From Streptomyces specialis (GTDB taxonomy: Bacteria > Actinomycetota > Actinomycetes > Streptomycetales > Streptomycetaceae): a DNA stretch of 64,000 nt. A program made the position numbers and the translations under genes. Below are positions 42,530 through 52,025 of the stretch, piece by piece. The notes beneath the pieces are model-generated. The model saw nothing but the letters and a program-made list of their open reading frames with translations. It had not been told where the DNA came from and did no database searches. The stretch is taken from contig NZ_LN929895.1 in NCBI RefSeq assembly GCF_001493375.1, positions 62,001-126,000 of the forward strand. The letters run 5' to 3'. Numbering within the stretch: the stretch's first letter is position 1; each line of letters begins with the position of its first letter.

Positions 42530-43627
42530 TCAGCCCAGGAAGCGCCGCAGGCCGAAGCGGCCCCACAGCAGGCTGACGGCGTACGACAGCGCGATGGTCA
42601 TCGACGCCGTCACCACCAGCAGCACCGTGCCGTCCGCCGGGCCCATGTCCGGCGAGATCATCCGCCTCACCAGTTCCTCGACGAAGAAGATGTGCACCAG
42701 GTACGCGCCCAGCGCCGCGCCGGCCACCTGCTTCAGGCGCGGGCGCCACCGCTCCGGCACGCGGAGCCGGAGGACGAGCACCAGCACGGCCAGCGTCATG
42801 AGGGCGACGAAGGGGTGCGCGTTGGGGATGACGTAGTGGATCCGCGTGTCGTACCAGACGCAGCCGGCCACGGTCAGCAGCAGCGCGGCCAGCACCCAGG
42901 GCCGGTAACGCGGCGGCAGGCCGTTCGGCAGGGCGAGGATCAGCGCGCCGACGGCCGCGTAGACCACGGAGTAGGTGCCGAAGCCCCAGCCGACGGTCGG
43001 TGTCGTCCAGCCGGTCACCTCGCCGACCGTGGACACCAGGGAGGGGGCGCCGGCGATGACGGCGAGCGCGATGCCCAGCCCCCAGGGGCGCTGCCCGGAC
43101 CGCATCAGGACGAGGAACGCGAACAGCATGGTGATCGGGATGTACGCGTACATGAACCACAGGTGGTACGCGGGCTGCACCGAGCCGAAGACGCCGTCGA
43201 GGGCGAGGTCGGAGGCCGGGTCGTCGTTGGTGTCGCGCAGCCGGCCCCAGGCGATGTAGGCGGCCGTCCACACGAAGAGCGGCAGGCCGTTGCGCCGGAT
43301 CCGCTGCCACATGCGGGCCTCGTTCCTCGGGGGCGCGCCCATCACCACCGTCCAGCCCCCGATGGCGAAGAACAGGGGCACCGCGAAGGAGCTCGCCGCG
43401 TCGCCGATGTGGCCGATCCAGTACGCGCTGCGCCCGTTGGACTCCTCGTTGCCCACCTCCCCGATGAACGCGGCGGAGACATGGGTGAAGATCACGGCGC
43501 AGGAGCCGATCAGCCGCAGCAGGTCGATGTCGTACCGGTGCTCATTCTCCGGGGTGGACCGCGGCGCGGGGGTGGGGGCCGGCGCGCTCTCCGCCGGCGC
43601 GGGCGCGGGGTCGGTCTTGGGGTGCAT
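42530..43627 (-). CDS. Acyltransferase 3 family integral membrane protein
   Basis: 365 aa from ATG 43627; an in-frame ATG at 43735 would add 36 atypical residues. After a Pro/Ala-rich tail, about ten helices follow. Signature: YDIDLLRLIGSCAVIFTHVS (with the conserved catalytic-type His), FFAIGGWTVVMG, HLWFMYAYIPI and LVHIFFVEELV. The family transfers acyl groups to sugars or cell-wall polymers; here perhaps to the glycan made by the two genes across the terminator. Confidence 0.88.
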   Translation of the reverse strand: MHPKTDPAPAPAESAPAPTPAPRSTPENEHRYDIDLLRLIGSCAVIFTHVSAAFIGEVGNEESNGRSAYWIGHIGDAASSFAVPLFFAIGGWTVVMGAPPRNEARMWQRIRRNGLPLFVWTAAYIAWGRLRDTNDDPASDLALDGVFGSVQPAYHLWFMYAYIPITMLFAFLVLMRSGQRPWGLGIALAVIAGAPSLVSTVGEVTGWTTPTVGWGFGTYSVVYAAVGALILALPNGLPPRYRPWVLAALLLTVAGCVWYDTRIHYVIPNAHPFVALMTLAVLVLVLRLRVPERWRPRLKQVAGAALGAYLVHIFFVEELVRRMISPDMGPADGTVLLVVTASMTIALSYAVSLLWGRFGLRRFLG

Positions 43628-43791
43628 GGTTCCGATCGCTGGCTCGGTGATGATGCCGGACCTGGCTTCCGGAATCCGTTGCCCGCGAACGAGGAGCCGT
43701 TCACCGGAAATGGTCCGCCGCGGGAAGATTATCATCCGGTGACCGCACCGGTTCCGTCGGAGCGGCGGCCGGTGAGGGAAGGGAGCGCGCG

Positions 43792-44532
43792 GTGGAAGCG
43801 TTCGGCGCGGCGGTGCGCCGGGTCTCGCGGCGGCGCGGGGTCAGGGTCGCGGCGGTCGTCACGGCCGTGGTGCTCGCCCTGGCCGTGGCGGGTGAGCTGG
43901 CGGGCCGCGCGATGGTGCAGCGGCGGATCACGGAGGCGGCCGAACGGGACCTGGGCGGCGACGTCGAGGTGGACGTCGGGGACGGCCTCGCGCTGCTCTC
44001 CCTCGCCGACCGGCGCCTGAACTGGATCGAGGTGCGCGCGGACGGCGCCGAGGTCGGCCGCGTCAACGGCGCCGACGTGCGGGTACGGGTGGACGACGTG
44101 CGCCTGAACGGGCTCGGCTCGGGCAGCGGCGGCACGGGGGCCGGCAGCCACGCCGAGGGGATGGTGCCGACCGAAGCGCTGCTGGAGCTGTCCGGCGAGG
44201 CGGGGGGCGGCGCCCCGCCGATCAGCGCCGCCCGGACGGACCCGGCGGCGGGAACGGTGGTGCTGGACGTCGGCGGCGGCCTGGGGCAGGTCACGGTGAT
44301 GCCGGAACTGCGGGGCGGGCGCGTCGAGTTCGAGGTGACGGACGCCTCGTTCCTGGGGATGCCGGTGCCGGGCGCCCTGGTGGAGCGGGTGGCGGAGGCG
44401 CTGTCCGACCCGACCGAGGAGGAGGAGTACCCGCTGGAGATGGCGGCCACTTCCGTCGAGGTCACCGGCCGGGGCGTCGAAGTGGTCCTCGACGGCGGTC
44501 CGGCCGCCCTGGAGGGCGACGACGCGGCGTAG
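43792..44532 (+). CDS. DUF2993 (LmeA-like) phospholipid-binding domain protein
   Basis: 246 aa from GTG 43792 behind GGGAAGGGAG. One N-terminal helix (VRVAAVVTAVVLALAVAGELA, about 17-38), then AMVQRRITEAAERDLGGDVEVDVGDG, typical of DUF2993, and a beta-rich domain to the end (WIEVRADGAEVG, VRVRVDDVRLNG, EVTGRGVEVVLDGG). In mycobacteria LmeA binds lipids and helps mannan elongation outside the membrane. Role here unknown. Confidence 0.85.
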   Translation: MEAFGAAVRRVSRRRGVRVAAVVTAVVLALAVAGELAGRAMVQRRITEAAERDLGGDVEVDVGDGLALLSLADRRLNWIEVRADGAEVGRVNGADVRVRVDDVRLNGLGSGSGGTGAGSHAEGMVPTEALLELSGEAGGGAPPISAARTDPAAGTVVLDVGGGLGQVTVMPELRGGRVEFEVTDASFLGMPVPGALVERVAEALSDPTEEEEYPLEMAATSVEVTGRGVEVVLDGGPAALEGDDAA

Positions 44533-44573
44533 CACGCGTCGCGGGCCCCGGCCCGGCGGGTGACCATGGACAG

Positions 44574-46091
44574 ATGCTGCTGGCGGATGTCGCGCGCACC
44601 TCGCGGGAGGTCGCGGCCACGGCCTCGCGGACCGAGAAGGTCGCCGCGCTGGCCGCGCTCTTCCGCGCCACCGCGCCGGACGAGGCGCCGATCGTCATCA
44701 CCTATCTGGCCGGACGGCTGCCGCAGCGCAGGATCGGCGTCGGCCCCCGGGCGCTGGGCGACCGCCCGGCGCCCACCGCCGCGCCCCGGCTCACCGTCCG
44801 GGAGACCGACGCGGCGCTGACCGCCATCGCCGGGGTCACCGGCTCCGGCGCCGCGGCCGGGCGGCGCGGCCTCCTGACCGGGCTGCTGGCGGCGGCGACC
44901 GGGGAGGAGCAGGACTTCCTGGTGCGGCTGCTCGGCGGCGAGCTGCGGCAGGGCGCGCTGGACGCCTTCGCGGTCGAGGGGCTCGCGGCGGCGGCGGGCG
45001 CGGACCCGGACGCGGTGCGGCGCGCGGTGATGCTGGGCGGCTCGCTCGGCGCGGTCGCGGGCGCGCTGCTGGCGCGGGGCCCGGCGGCGCTGGGGGAGTT
45101 CACGCTGCGGGTGGGTCGGCCGGTGCTGCCGATGCTGGCGCAGAGCGCGCGGGACCTGGACGCCGCCCTGGACCGGCTGGGGCCGTGCGTGATCGAGGAG
45201 AAGCTCGACGGCATCCGGGTGCAGGTGCACCGGGACGGGGACACGGTGCGGATCTGGACCAGGACGCTGGACGAGATCACCGGACGGCTCCCCGAAGTGG
45301 TGGGCGCCGCGCGGGAGCTGGCCGCGGACCGGGCGGTGCTCGACGGCGAGGTGATCGCGCTGGACGACGACGGGCGGCCCCGCCCGTTCCAGGAGACGTC
45401 CGGCCGGGTCGGCTCGCTGCGCGGCACGCTGCCGCTGGAGCCGGTCTTCTTCGACCTGCTCGCGGTGGACGGCCGCGATCTGCTGGACCTGCCGACCGAG
45501 GAGCGGCACGCCGAGCTGGCGAGGATCGCCCCCGCGCCGCGCCGGGTGACGCGGCTGGTGGCCGAGGACCCGGAGAACCCGGAAGTCCGGGCGACGGCCC
45601 GCGAGTTCGCCGACGCGGTGCTGGCGCGCGGTCACGAGGGCGTGCTGGTGAAGGCGTTGGGGGCGCCGTACAGCGCGGGGCGGCGCGGGGCGTCCTGGGT
45701 GAAGGTGAAGCCGGTGCACACGCTGGATCTGGTGGTGCTGGGGGCCGAGTGGGGGCACGGCCGGCGCACCGGGAAGCTGTCCAACCTCCATCTGGGCGCG
45801 CGGGGCGCGGACGGCTCGTTCGTGATGCTCGGCAAGACGTTCAAGGGGCTCACCGACGCGCTGCTGGCGTGGCAGACCGAGCGGCTGAGGGAGTTGGCGG
45901 TCGCGGACGACGGGTGGGTCGTGCGGGTGCGGCCGGAGCTGGTGGTGGAGGTTGCGTTCGACGGCGTGCAGCGCTCCACGCGCTACCCGGCGGGCGTCAC
46001 TCTGCGGTTCGCGCGCGTCGTGCGCTACCGGGAGGACAAGGCTCCGGAGGACGCCGACGGGGTGGACGCGGTCCTCGCGCTGCTGCGCTGA
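44574..46091 (+). CDS. lig: ATP-dependent DNA ligase
   Basis: 505 aa from ATG 44574. N-terminal DNA-binding domain (1-180), adenylation domain with motif I EEKLDGIRVQ (Lys210 takes AMP), DGEVIALDDDGRP (III), FFDLLAVDGRDLL (IIIa), HEGVLVKAL (IV), WVKVKP (V), and an OB domain (about 395-505: VVEVAFDGVQRSTRYPAG). It seals nicks with ATP; the LigB-like actinobacterial form is an accessory repair ligase next to NAD-dependent LigA. Single-gene unit. Confidence 0.95.
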   Translation: MLLADVARTSREVAATASRTEKVAALAALFRATAPDEAPIVITYLAGRLPQRRIGVGPRALGDRPAPTAAPRLTVRETDAALTAIAGVTGSGAAAGRRGLLTGLLAAATGEEQDFLVRLLGGELRQGALDAFAVEGLAAAAGADPDAVRRAVMLGGSLGAVAGALLARGPAALGEFTLRVGRPVLPMLAQSARDLDAALDRLGPCVIEEKLDGIRVQVHRDGDTVRIWTRTLDEITGRLPEVVGAARELAADRAVLDGEVIALDDDGRPRPFQETSGRVGSLRGTLPLEPVFFDLLAVDGRDLLDLPTEERHAELARIAPAPRRVTRLVAEDPENPEVRATAREFADAVLARGHEGVLVKALGAPYSAGRRGASWVKVKPVHTLDLVVLGAEWGHGRRTGKLSNLHLGARGADGSFVMLGKTFKGLTDALLAWQTERLRELAVADDGWVVRVRPELVVEVAFDGVQRSTRYPAGVTLRFARVVRYREDKAPEDADGVDAVLALLR

Positions 46092-46252
46092 CCCCACTGG
46101 CACGACCGACCCCACTGACCCCGCTGACAATACGGTCGCGTATCCGTGGCCGCATCGTTATGGCTCCGGGCGCAACAAACGGGTTGGTTCGCGCATCTTC
46201 ACCTATGAGGTCCTTTGAGGCCCGATGAGGTCCAGTAACTCCAGGGGGAACA

Positions 46253-47356
46253 GTGGTACGCGCCGCGCTCTTTCGAAAGTCCGTCCTCTCCGCCGCCGCG
46301 GCGCTCGCCACCGGTGCTCTGCTGCTGACCGGCTGTTCCGCCGAGGGGCAGGAGCCCACCGAGCGGACGCCGGCCGGGGAGTCCACCGAGGAGGCGTCCG
46401 GCGGCGGTGACGACGCCCAGGGCGGTGACGACGGCGAGGACGGCGGGGCCGAGGAGACCGAGGAGCCGGCCGAGGAGGTCGTCCTCGACTTCGGCGACGA
46501 GTCGGAGCAGGTCCGCGAGTTGCAGGCCCGGCTGGAGCAGCTCGGCCACTTCGTGGCCCAGCCCACCGGTTACTACGGGGACGTGACGCTCGGCGCCGTC
46601 TCGGAGTACCAGCGGGAGGCGGGCCTCGAAGTCTCCGGCACGGTCTACGCGTCCACGTGGGCGGCGCTCACCGGCGAGACCGAGACGCCCGGCGAGGACG
46701 ACATGTACCCGCCCCAGCAGGTCATGGGGTACGGGGACAACTCCGAGCAGGTCCGCGAGCTCCAGGCCCGCCTGAAGCAGCTCGGCCACTTCGAGGAGAA
46801 CCCCACGGGGTACTACGGGGACGTCACCACCGAATCGGTCCGCGCGTACCAGGAGTCGGCCGGCATCGAGGCCACCGGCACGGTCTTCGAGCCGACGTGG
46901 ACGGCGCTGACGGCCGAGACCGAGACGCCCGCCGAGGAGGACATGTACCCGCCGCTGGACGTTCCCGACGTCCAGCCCGCCCAGGACCTCGACGAGCGCT
47001 GCATGACCGGCCGGGTGCTGTGCATCTCCAAGACCACCCGCACGCTGTCGTGGGTCGTCGACGGCGAGGTCCGGATGACGGTGGACGTGCGGTTCGGCGC
47101 GGAGGAGACGCCCACCCGCGAGGGCGAGTTCGAGGTGTACTGGAAGTCGCGCAACCACCACTCGACGCTGTACGACTCCCCGATGCCGTACGCGATGTTC
47201 TTCGACGGCGGCCAGGCCGTGCACTTCTCGGCCGACTTCGCCGCGAACGGGTACAACGGGGCGTCCCACGGCTGTGTGAACGTGCGGGACGAGGCCGCCA
47301 TCGCCCAGCTCTTCGACGTGGTGAACGAGGGCGACAAGGTCATCGTCTACTGGTGA
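46253..47356 (+). CDS. Lipoprotein L,D-transpeptidase with two peptidoglycan-binding repeats
   Basis: 367 aa from GTG 46253. Lipobox GALLLTGC (Cys28), acidic linker (30-80), two PG_binding_1 repeats (about 82-155 and 165-235: SEQVRELQARLEQLGHF, PTGYYGDVT), then the YkuD domain (about 255-367) with catalytic SHGCVNVRD and HHSTLYDSPMPYAMFFDGGQ. It makes 3-3 cross-links between stem peptides outside the membrane. The two repeats are very similar in DNA as well, a possible recombination point. Confidence 0.93.
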   Translation: MVRAALFRKSVLSAAAALATGALLLTGCSAEGQEPTERTPAGESTEEASGGGDDAQGGDDGEDGGAEETEEPAEEVVLDFGDESEQVRELQARLEQLGHFVAQPTGYYGDVTLGAVSEYQREAGLEVSGTVYASTWAALTGETETPGEDDMYPPQQVMGYGDNSEQVRELQARLKQLGHFEENPTGYYGDVTTESVRAYQESAGIEATGTVFEPTWTALTAETETPAEEDMYPPLDVPDVQPAQDLDERCMTGRVLCISKTTRTLSWVVDGEVRMTVDVRFGAEETPTREGEFEVYWKSRNHHSTLYDSPMPYAMFFDGGQAVHFSADFAANGYNGASHGCVNVRDEAAIAQLFDVVNEGDKVIVYW

Positions 47357-47427
47357 CCCCGGGTCCGGGCCCCGGGCTTCTCCGGGGCCCGGTCGAACGT
47401 TCGAGCGACACCCGCGACAATGCCCTC

Positions 47428-48423
47428 ATGCGCTACATCATCATCGGGGCAGGGGCGGTCGGCGGAGCGATAGGCGGGCGGCTCCACGCGAGCGGACACG
47501 ACGTGGTTCTCGTGGCGCGCGGCGCGCACGGCCGGGCGCTGCGCGAGAGCGGGCTCCGGCTCCAGACGCCCGACGAGTCGCTGACGCTGCCGGTGCCCGT
47601 GGTGGAGGGCCCGGAGGAGGTCCACCTCCGCCGCGACGACGTGCTGGTGCTCGCGGTCAAGACGCAGGACAGCGTGGCCGCCCTCGACGCGTGGGCGGCC
47701 CGCCCGGTGGCCAGGGGCGGCACGGCCGGCGAGTCGCTGCCGGTGCTGTGCGCGCAGAACGGCGTGGCCAACGAGACGATGGCGCTGCGCCGCTTCCGCC
47801 GCGTCCACGGCGTCTGCGTGTGGCTGCCCGCCCAGTTCCTCGAACCGGGCGTGGTCACCACCTCCACGGCGCCGCTCACCGGGATGCTGCACCTCGGCCG
47901 TTTCCCCGGCGGCGTGGACGACACGGACCGCCGGGTCGCGACCGCCCTGGAGAAGTCCCGCTTCCTGGCCCCCGTGGTGCCGGACGTGATGCGCTGGAAG
48001 TACGGGAAGCTGCTGGCGAACCTGGCCAACGCCATCGAGGCGCGGGGCGGCCCGGTCCGGCAGCCGCCGCTGACCGACCTCGCCCGGCGGGCCCGCGAGG
48101 AGGGCGCCGCCGTGCTGGCGGCGGCGGGCATCGCGTACACCCCGGAGGACGAGCAGGCCGCGGCGCGCGGCGACCGGCTGGAGCAGCGGCCGGTGGCGGG
48201 CGCCGAACGGAGCGGCGGCTCCTCCTGGCAGAGCCTGCGCCGGGGCACGGGCTCGATCGAGACCGACTGGCTCAACGGCGAGATCGTGCTGCTGGGCCGG
48301 CGGTACGGCGTGCCCACCCCCGTCAACGAGCTGCTCCAGCGCCAGGCCGGCGACTTCGCCCGCCGGGGCCGCCCGCCCGGCTCGCTGCCCGTCGCCGAGC
48401 TGGCCGCCGCCCTCGCGCCGTGA
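47428..48423 (+). CDS. Ketopantoate reductase-like (PanE/ApbA) protein
   Basis: 331 aa from ATG 47428. N-terminal Rossmann fold MRYIIIGAGAVGGAIGGRL (GxGxxG), then VLVLAVKTQDSVAALDAW, VLCAQNGVANETMALRRF and the C-terminal helical domain MRWKYGKLLANLANAIEA, SIETDWLNGEIVLLGRRYGV, PTPVNELLQR. The N-G-E/Lys set for ketopantoate is partly kept. A role in pantothenate synthesis is possible but many paralogues act on other 2-keto acids. Confidence 0.85.
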   Translation: MRYIIIGAGAVGGAIGGRLHASGHDVVLVARGAHGRALRESGLRLQTPDESLTLPVPVVEGPEEVHLRRDDVLVLAVKTQDSVAALDAWAARPVARGGTAGESLPVLCAQNGVANETMALRRFRRVHGVCVWLPAQFLEPGVVTTSTAPLTGMLHLGRFPGGVDDTDRRVATALEKSRFLAPVVPDVMRWKYGKLLANLANAIEARGGPVRQPPLTDLARRAREEGAAVLAAAGIAYTPEDEQAAARGDRLEQRPVAGAERSGGSSWQSLRRGTGSIETDWLNGEIVLLGRRYGVPTPVNELLQRQAGDFARRGRPPGSLPVAELAAALAP

Positions 48424-48435
48424 CCCGGCGGCAGG

Positions 48436-48864
48436 TCAGTCCGTGCCGTCGGGCACGCGCTCGGTGAGCCGGGCGTACCGCTGCCGGGCCGCCTGCGGCG
48501 TGCCGAGCCCCAGCCCGAACGCGATCTCCTGCCACGTCAGGCCCCGCCCTCTGGCCATCGTCAGCAGCCCGGCCTCCAGCTCGTCCATCTCGCCCCGGGC
48601 ACGCGGCACCAGGCTCAGCGCCGCGGTGATGTCCGCCCGGTCCACCTCCGGCTCGCCCTCCTCCCGCTGCGCCGCGCCGCTGAGCAGGAAGGCCACCAGC
48701 CGCACCGCCTCGTGCGGCGCCAGAACGGCCGGATGCGTCTGCCGCGCCCGCCACGCGCCGGTGGCCGCGTGCCGCTCCGCGATGCGGAACAGCGCCGCGT
48801 GGGCCCGGTGCGCCCGCGCCCGCTCGGGGTCGGGCGGGGTGAAGGGATCGCTCGTCTCGGTCAT
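48436..48864 (-). CDS. Putative DNA-binding protein (HTH)
   Basis: 142 aa from ATG 48864. Helical; C-terminal LTWQEIAFGLGLGTPQAARQRYARL is a sigma-like helix-turn-helix. N-terminal RARAHRAHAALFRIAERHAATGAWR and APHEAVRLVAFLLSGAAQREEG are conserved in streptomycete relatives, as I recall. Target unknown. Convergent with the PanE-like gene. Confidence 0.78.
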   Translation of the reverse strand: MTETSDPFTPPDPERARAHRAHAALFRIAERHAATGAWRARQTHPAVLAPHEAVRLVAFLLSGAAQREEGEPEVDRADITAALSLVPRARGEMDELEAGLLTMARGRGLTWQEIAFGLGLGTPQAARQRYARLTERVPDGTD

Positions 48865-48932
48865 ACGCCCAGCCTGACGGTCCGCATGACACGTTGTCAA
48901 CGGATCGATGCAAACGGATCGTTCATCACGTG

Positions 48933-49787
48933 TCAGCCGTGCCCCGCCGCCCGGTCCCGCGCGTACGCGTCGATGCCGCGCGGCTCGCGTCCGGTCAGCT
49001 CCCGCACGGCCGTCGTCACCACGTCCATGCCGCCGGCCGCCATCTCCGCCCACAGCTCCAGCACATCGGCGGTGAACCCGGCGGGCAGCCCGGATCCCCG
49101 CATCCCCGCCGCCGCGTCGGCGGGCGGCACGTCGAGGTAGCCGACGCCGAGCCGGGCCGCGATCTCCCGGTGCGTCAGCGCCTCGGGCCCGGTCAGGTCG
49201 TACGCCTCGCCGACGCCCCGCCGGCCGTCCCCGGTCAGCAGCGCCGCCGCGCAGGCGGCGATGTCGTCGGCGTCGATGTATCCCACGCGCCCCTCGCCGA
49301 ACGGCCCGGCGATCCGGCCGTCGGTGATCAGGCCGCCGGTGCCCGTCGTGAAGTTCTGGAAGAAGCCGCTGGGGCGCAGGGACGTCCAGGGCACGCCGGA
49401 CCGCTCCAGATGCCGCTCGATCTCCCAGTGGGCGCCGATCGCGAGCTTGCCGCCCGGCCGAGGGCCGAGGACCGACACCTTCACCACGTACCGGACCCCG
49501 GCGGCGCGGGCGGCGTCCACGGCGGTGATCTGCCGGCGGATCATCGGCTGCGGCGCGCCGTCCGGCACCGGAACGGCGCCCGGGCCGTTGAGAAAGAGGC
49601 GGTCGACGCCGCGCAGCGCGGCGGCGACCGAGTCCGGGTCGTCCAGGTCGCCCACCACATACCGGCAGTCGAGCGCCGCGCCCCGCTCCGCGTCCCGCAC
49701 GAACGCGGTGACGTCCGCGCCCGCGTCCGTCAGCCGCCGCACCAGCCGCCGCCCGATGGAGCCGGTGGCTCCCATCACCAGAATCAC
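48933..49787 (-). CDS. NmrA-like NAD(P)-binding protein (atypical SDR)
   Basis: 284 aa from ATG 49787. MILVMGATGSIGRRLVRRL (GxxGxxG), VVGDLDDPDSVAAALRGVDRL, IRRQITAVDAARAAGVRYVV, IERHLERSGVPWTSLRPSGFFQN and VGYIDADDIAACAAALL are typical of the NmrA/quinone-reductase-2 group. No YxxxK dehydrogenase pair is obvious. It is divergent from a TetR gene across a 77-bp operator region, so likely its target. Confidence 0.88.
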   Translation of the reverse strand: MILVMGATGSIGRRLVRRLTDAGADVTAFVRDAERGAALDCRYVVGDLDDPDSVAAALRGVDRLFLNGPGAVPVPDGAPQPMIRRQITAVDAARAAGVRYVVKVSVLGPRPGGKLAIGAHWEIERHLERSGVPWTSLRPSGFFQNFTTGTGGLITDGRIAGPFGEGRVGYIDADDIAACAAALLTGDGRRGVGEAYDLTGPEALTHREIAARLGVGYLDVPPADAAAGMRGSGLPAGFTADVLELWAEMAAGGMDVVTTAVRELTGREPRGIDAYARDRAAGHG

Positions 49788-49803
49788 TGCGCTCCCCTAA
49801 CAT

Positions 49804-49841
49804 GAGGCTCCCTCGGGAACACGATATCGAGGACCCCTCGA
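49804..49841. promoter_or_regulatory. Paired GAGG-N3-CCTC operators for the TetR regulator
   Basis: GAGG-CTC-CCTC (49804-49814) and TCGAGG-ACC-CCTCGA (49827-49841) share the core GAGG-N3-CCTC with centres 25 bp apart. They lie between the divergent NmrA-like and TetR genes, so one repressor could control both. Confidence 0.6.
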
Positions 49842-49864
49842 CATAGGAAGGCCAGGCACCGCCG

Positions 49865-50461
49865 ATGAGCCCGCCCACCGCCCCGGACCGCCGGGCCCGC
49901 CCCCTGCGCGCGGACGCGCGACGCAACTACGAACGGCTGCTCACCGCCGCCGAAGCCGTTTTCAGGGAACGGGGCACCGGCGCCTCCCTCGAAGAGGTCG
50001 CCCGCCGGGCCGGCACCGCGATCGGCACCCTCTACGGCCACTTCCCCACCCGCCAGGCGCTGTTGGAGGCGCTGCTGCGGGACCGCCAGCAGGCCGTCTT
50101 CGACCTCGGGGACCGCCTCCTGGCACAGCCGGGCGGCACGCCGGAGGAGGCGCGCGCCGCGCTGGTCGAGTGGATCACCGCCGTCACCGGGCACGCCGCC
50201 ACCTACAGCGGCCTGGCCGGCGCCCTCCTCGGCAGCCTGGACGACGAGACCTCGGAACTGCACGCCGCGTGCGCGCGCATGTCGGCCGCCGGCGAGGCCC
50301 TGGTCCGGGAGGCCCGCGCCGCCGGGGCCGTCCGGCCGGACGTCACGGCCTCCGACGTCTTCGCCCTGATCAACTCGGCGGCCTGGCTGCGCGGCCAGGT
50401 GCCGCGCGACCAGGCCGACCGCCTGCTGACCGTGATGCTGGACGGACTGCGCCCGCGCTGA
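49865..50461 (+). CDS. TetR-family transcriptional regulator
   Basis: 198 aa from ATG 49865. N-terminal HTH: ARRNYERLLTAAEAVFRERG, ASLEEVARRAGTAIGTLYGHF, PTRQALLEALLRDRQ. C-terminal domain (about 80-198) is the helical ligand pocket, of the type with TYSGLAGALLGSLDDETSE. Likely represses itself and the divergent oxidoreductase. Confidence 0.93.
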   Translation: MSPPTAPDRRARPLRADARRNYERLLTAAEAVFRERGTGASLEEVARRAGTAIGTLYGHFPTRQALLEALLRDRQQAVFDLGDRLLAQPGGTPEEARAALVEWITAVTGHAATYSGLAGALLGSLDDETSELHAACARMSAAGEALVREARAAGAVRPDVTASDVFALINSAAWLRGQVPRDQADRLLTVMLDGLRPR

Positions 50462-50467
50462 GCCCGC

Positions 50468-50947
50468 TCAGCCGAGGCGGGCGGCGCGGGCCATCCCGCG
50501 CAGGCGCTCGATCTGGTGGCCCGACAGCTCGATGCTGCGCCGCATGTACTGCACGACGACGGCCAGCTCCTCCTCCGAGTTGTCCTCGAACCGGGCCTCG
50601 AACGCCTCGCTCAGGAAGTCCCACAGCGACTCCAGCCGACGCTCCGCCTCCGGCAGCAGGCTGACCAGCGTCCGCCGCCGGTCACGCTGATCGCGCCGCC
50701 GCGCCAGGTACCCCGCCCGCTCCAGCCGGTCCACGAGACGGCTCGCGGCGCTGCTCGTCACGCCGGTCATCTCCGCCACCCGGCGGGTGGTGAGCGGGCC
50801 GTCCTCCATCGATATCAGCCGCAGGCACTGCACATCCGTCGGATGCAGCCCCAGATGGTCGGCCACGGCCTGGTTGAACAACGCGTACGACGCGAGATGC
50901 CGGGGGCCGTAAGCCCTGATCTCCGCCAGCCGGTCCGCACGAGACAT
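50468..50947 (-). CDS. MarR-family transcriptional regulator
   Basis: 159 aa from ATG 50947 after GGGGAGGGG. Winged helix: LHPTDVQCLRLISMEDGPLT, TRRVAEMTGVTSSAASRLVD, RLERAGYLARRRDQRDRRRT. Flanking helices for dimerisation. It ends 7 bp from the TetR stop in convergent orientation. Its target is unknown. Confidence 0.92.
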   Translation of the reverse strand: MSRADRLAEIRAYGPRHLASYALFNQAVADHLGLHPTDVQCLRLISMEDGPLTTRRVAEMTGVTSSAASRLVDRLERAGYLARRRDQRDRRRTLVSLLPEAERRLESLWDFLSEAFEARFEDNSEEELAVVVQYMRRSIELSGHQIERLRGMARAARLG

Positions 50948-51136
50948 GCGTGTGCCCCTCCCCGTTTCCCCTGCTGCCCGCGCAGACGAAGACGCCAGGC
51001 GGGGGCTCGGCGGGCTGCGCGCCACCCACACCACAAAACCACGCGCTGTGAAGCGGCCCTACTACACATGTTCACCGTGCGCCCCTCCCCTTGTCCACGC
51101 CTCCGCCGTGTCAGTGGCGGGAGGCAGACTGGGGGC

Positions 51137-51376
51137 ATGTGCCGCAGCATCAAGACCCTCCGCCCGCCCGCGACGACCGACGTCACCGACGACGACATCC
51201 GCGCGGCGGCCCTCCAGTACGTGCGGAAGGTGTCCGGGTTCCGGGCCCCGGCCGCGCACAACCGCGCGATCTTCGACGAGACGGTGGCGGCGGTGACGGC
51301 CGCCACCCAGCATCTGCTGGACCATCTTCAGGTGCGGGGCGCCGGAGGTCAGACCCGGTCGAACGGCTCGGCGTAG
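51137..51376 (+). CDS. DUF2277 family protein
   Basis: 79 aa from ATG 51137. MCRSIKTLRPPATTDVTDDD, IRAAALQYVRKVSGFRAPAA and HNRAIFDETVAAVTAATQHL match the DUF2277 family closely, a small actinobacterial helical protein of unknown function. The conserved MCR(N/S)IKTL start supports the ATG. The 3' end overlaps the convergent GNAT gene by 28 bp. Confidence 0.9.
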   Translation: MCRSIKTLRPPATTDVTDDDIRAAALQYVRKVSGFRAPAAHNRAIFDETVAAVTAATQHLLDHLQVRGAGGQTRSNGSA

Positions 51377-51861
51377 CGGAAGGTCCCGCGCACCGCCGGG
51401 TCGTGCGCGGTGAGCGGGCGCACCTGGAAGTACCGGCCCCAGGCCGGGTCGGGTGCCTCGATCCCGTGACCGGCGGCGGGCCCGAAGCCGAACCTGCCGT
51501 AGTACTCGGGACTGCCCAGCAGCGCGACGAACGGCTCACCCAGCGCGTCCGCCGCCCCCAGCACGGTGTGCACCAGCGCGAGCCCCACCCCGCGCCGCTG
51601 GTGCTCCGGCCGCACGCTGAGCGGCCCGAGCCCGACGCCCGGCCGCTCCCCGACGTACCCGCGCGTGCCGACCACATGCCCGACGACCTCCCCCTCGACC
51701 ACCGCCACGCACGACAGCGCGGGCAGCCACCCGTCGCACTCCCGCAGCGCCTCCAGCAGCACGGCCTCGACCGGCGGGGGGCCGGCGTCCTTGCCGAAGG
51801 CGGCGCGGGGGACGTCGTGGACAGCGGCACGGTCCCCGGGGACCTCACGTCGGATCAGCAC
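51349..51861 (-). CDS. GNAT-family N-acetyltransferase
   Basis: 170 aa from GTG 51861. IRREVPGDRAAVHDVPRAAF, VVEGEVVGHVVGTRGYV, VGLGPLSVRPEHQRRGVGLALVHTVL (acetyl-CoA binding Q/RxxGxG/A) and FVALLGSPEYYGRFGFGPA form the GNAT fold, of the YhbS-like subgroup. Acceptor unknown. Confidence 0.9.
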   Translation of the reverse strand: MLIRREVPGDRAAVHDVPRAAFGKDAGPPPVEAVLLEALRECDGWLPALSCVAVVEGEVVGHVVGTRGYVGERPGVGLGPLSVRPEHQRRGVGLALVHTVLGAADALGEPFVALLGSPEYYGRFGFGPAAGHGIEAPDPAWGRYFQVRPLTAHDPAVRGTFRYAEPFDRV

Positions 51862-52025
51862 CGGCCCAGTCTGGGCAGGACGGGCGGGCGAGACAACGGG
51901 ATTTCCCCCGTGTCGCCCGTCGTTCCATCCGTCGCGGGCGGCCGTCACCCCAGGGCGCGGGGAGGGGACGCGCGCTGTGTCATCCTCGTACAGCAGGCAG
52001 CTCCGACGAAGATCAGAAGGCACAG

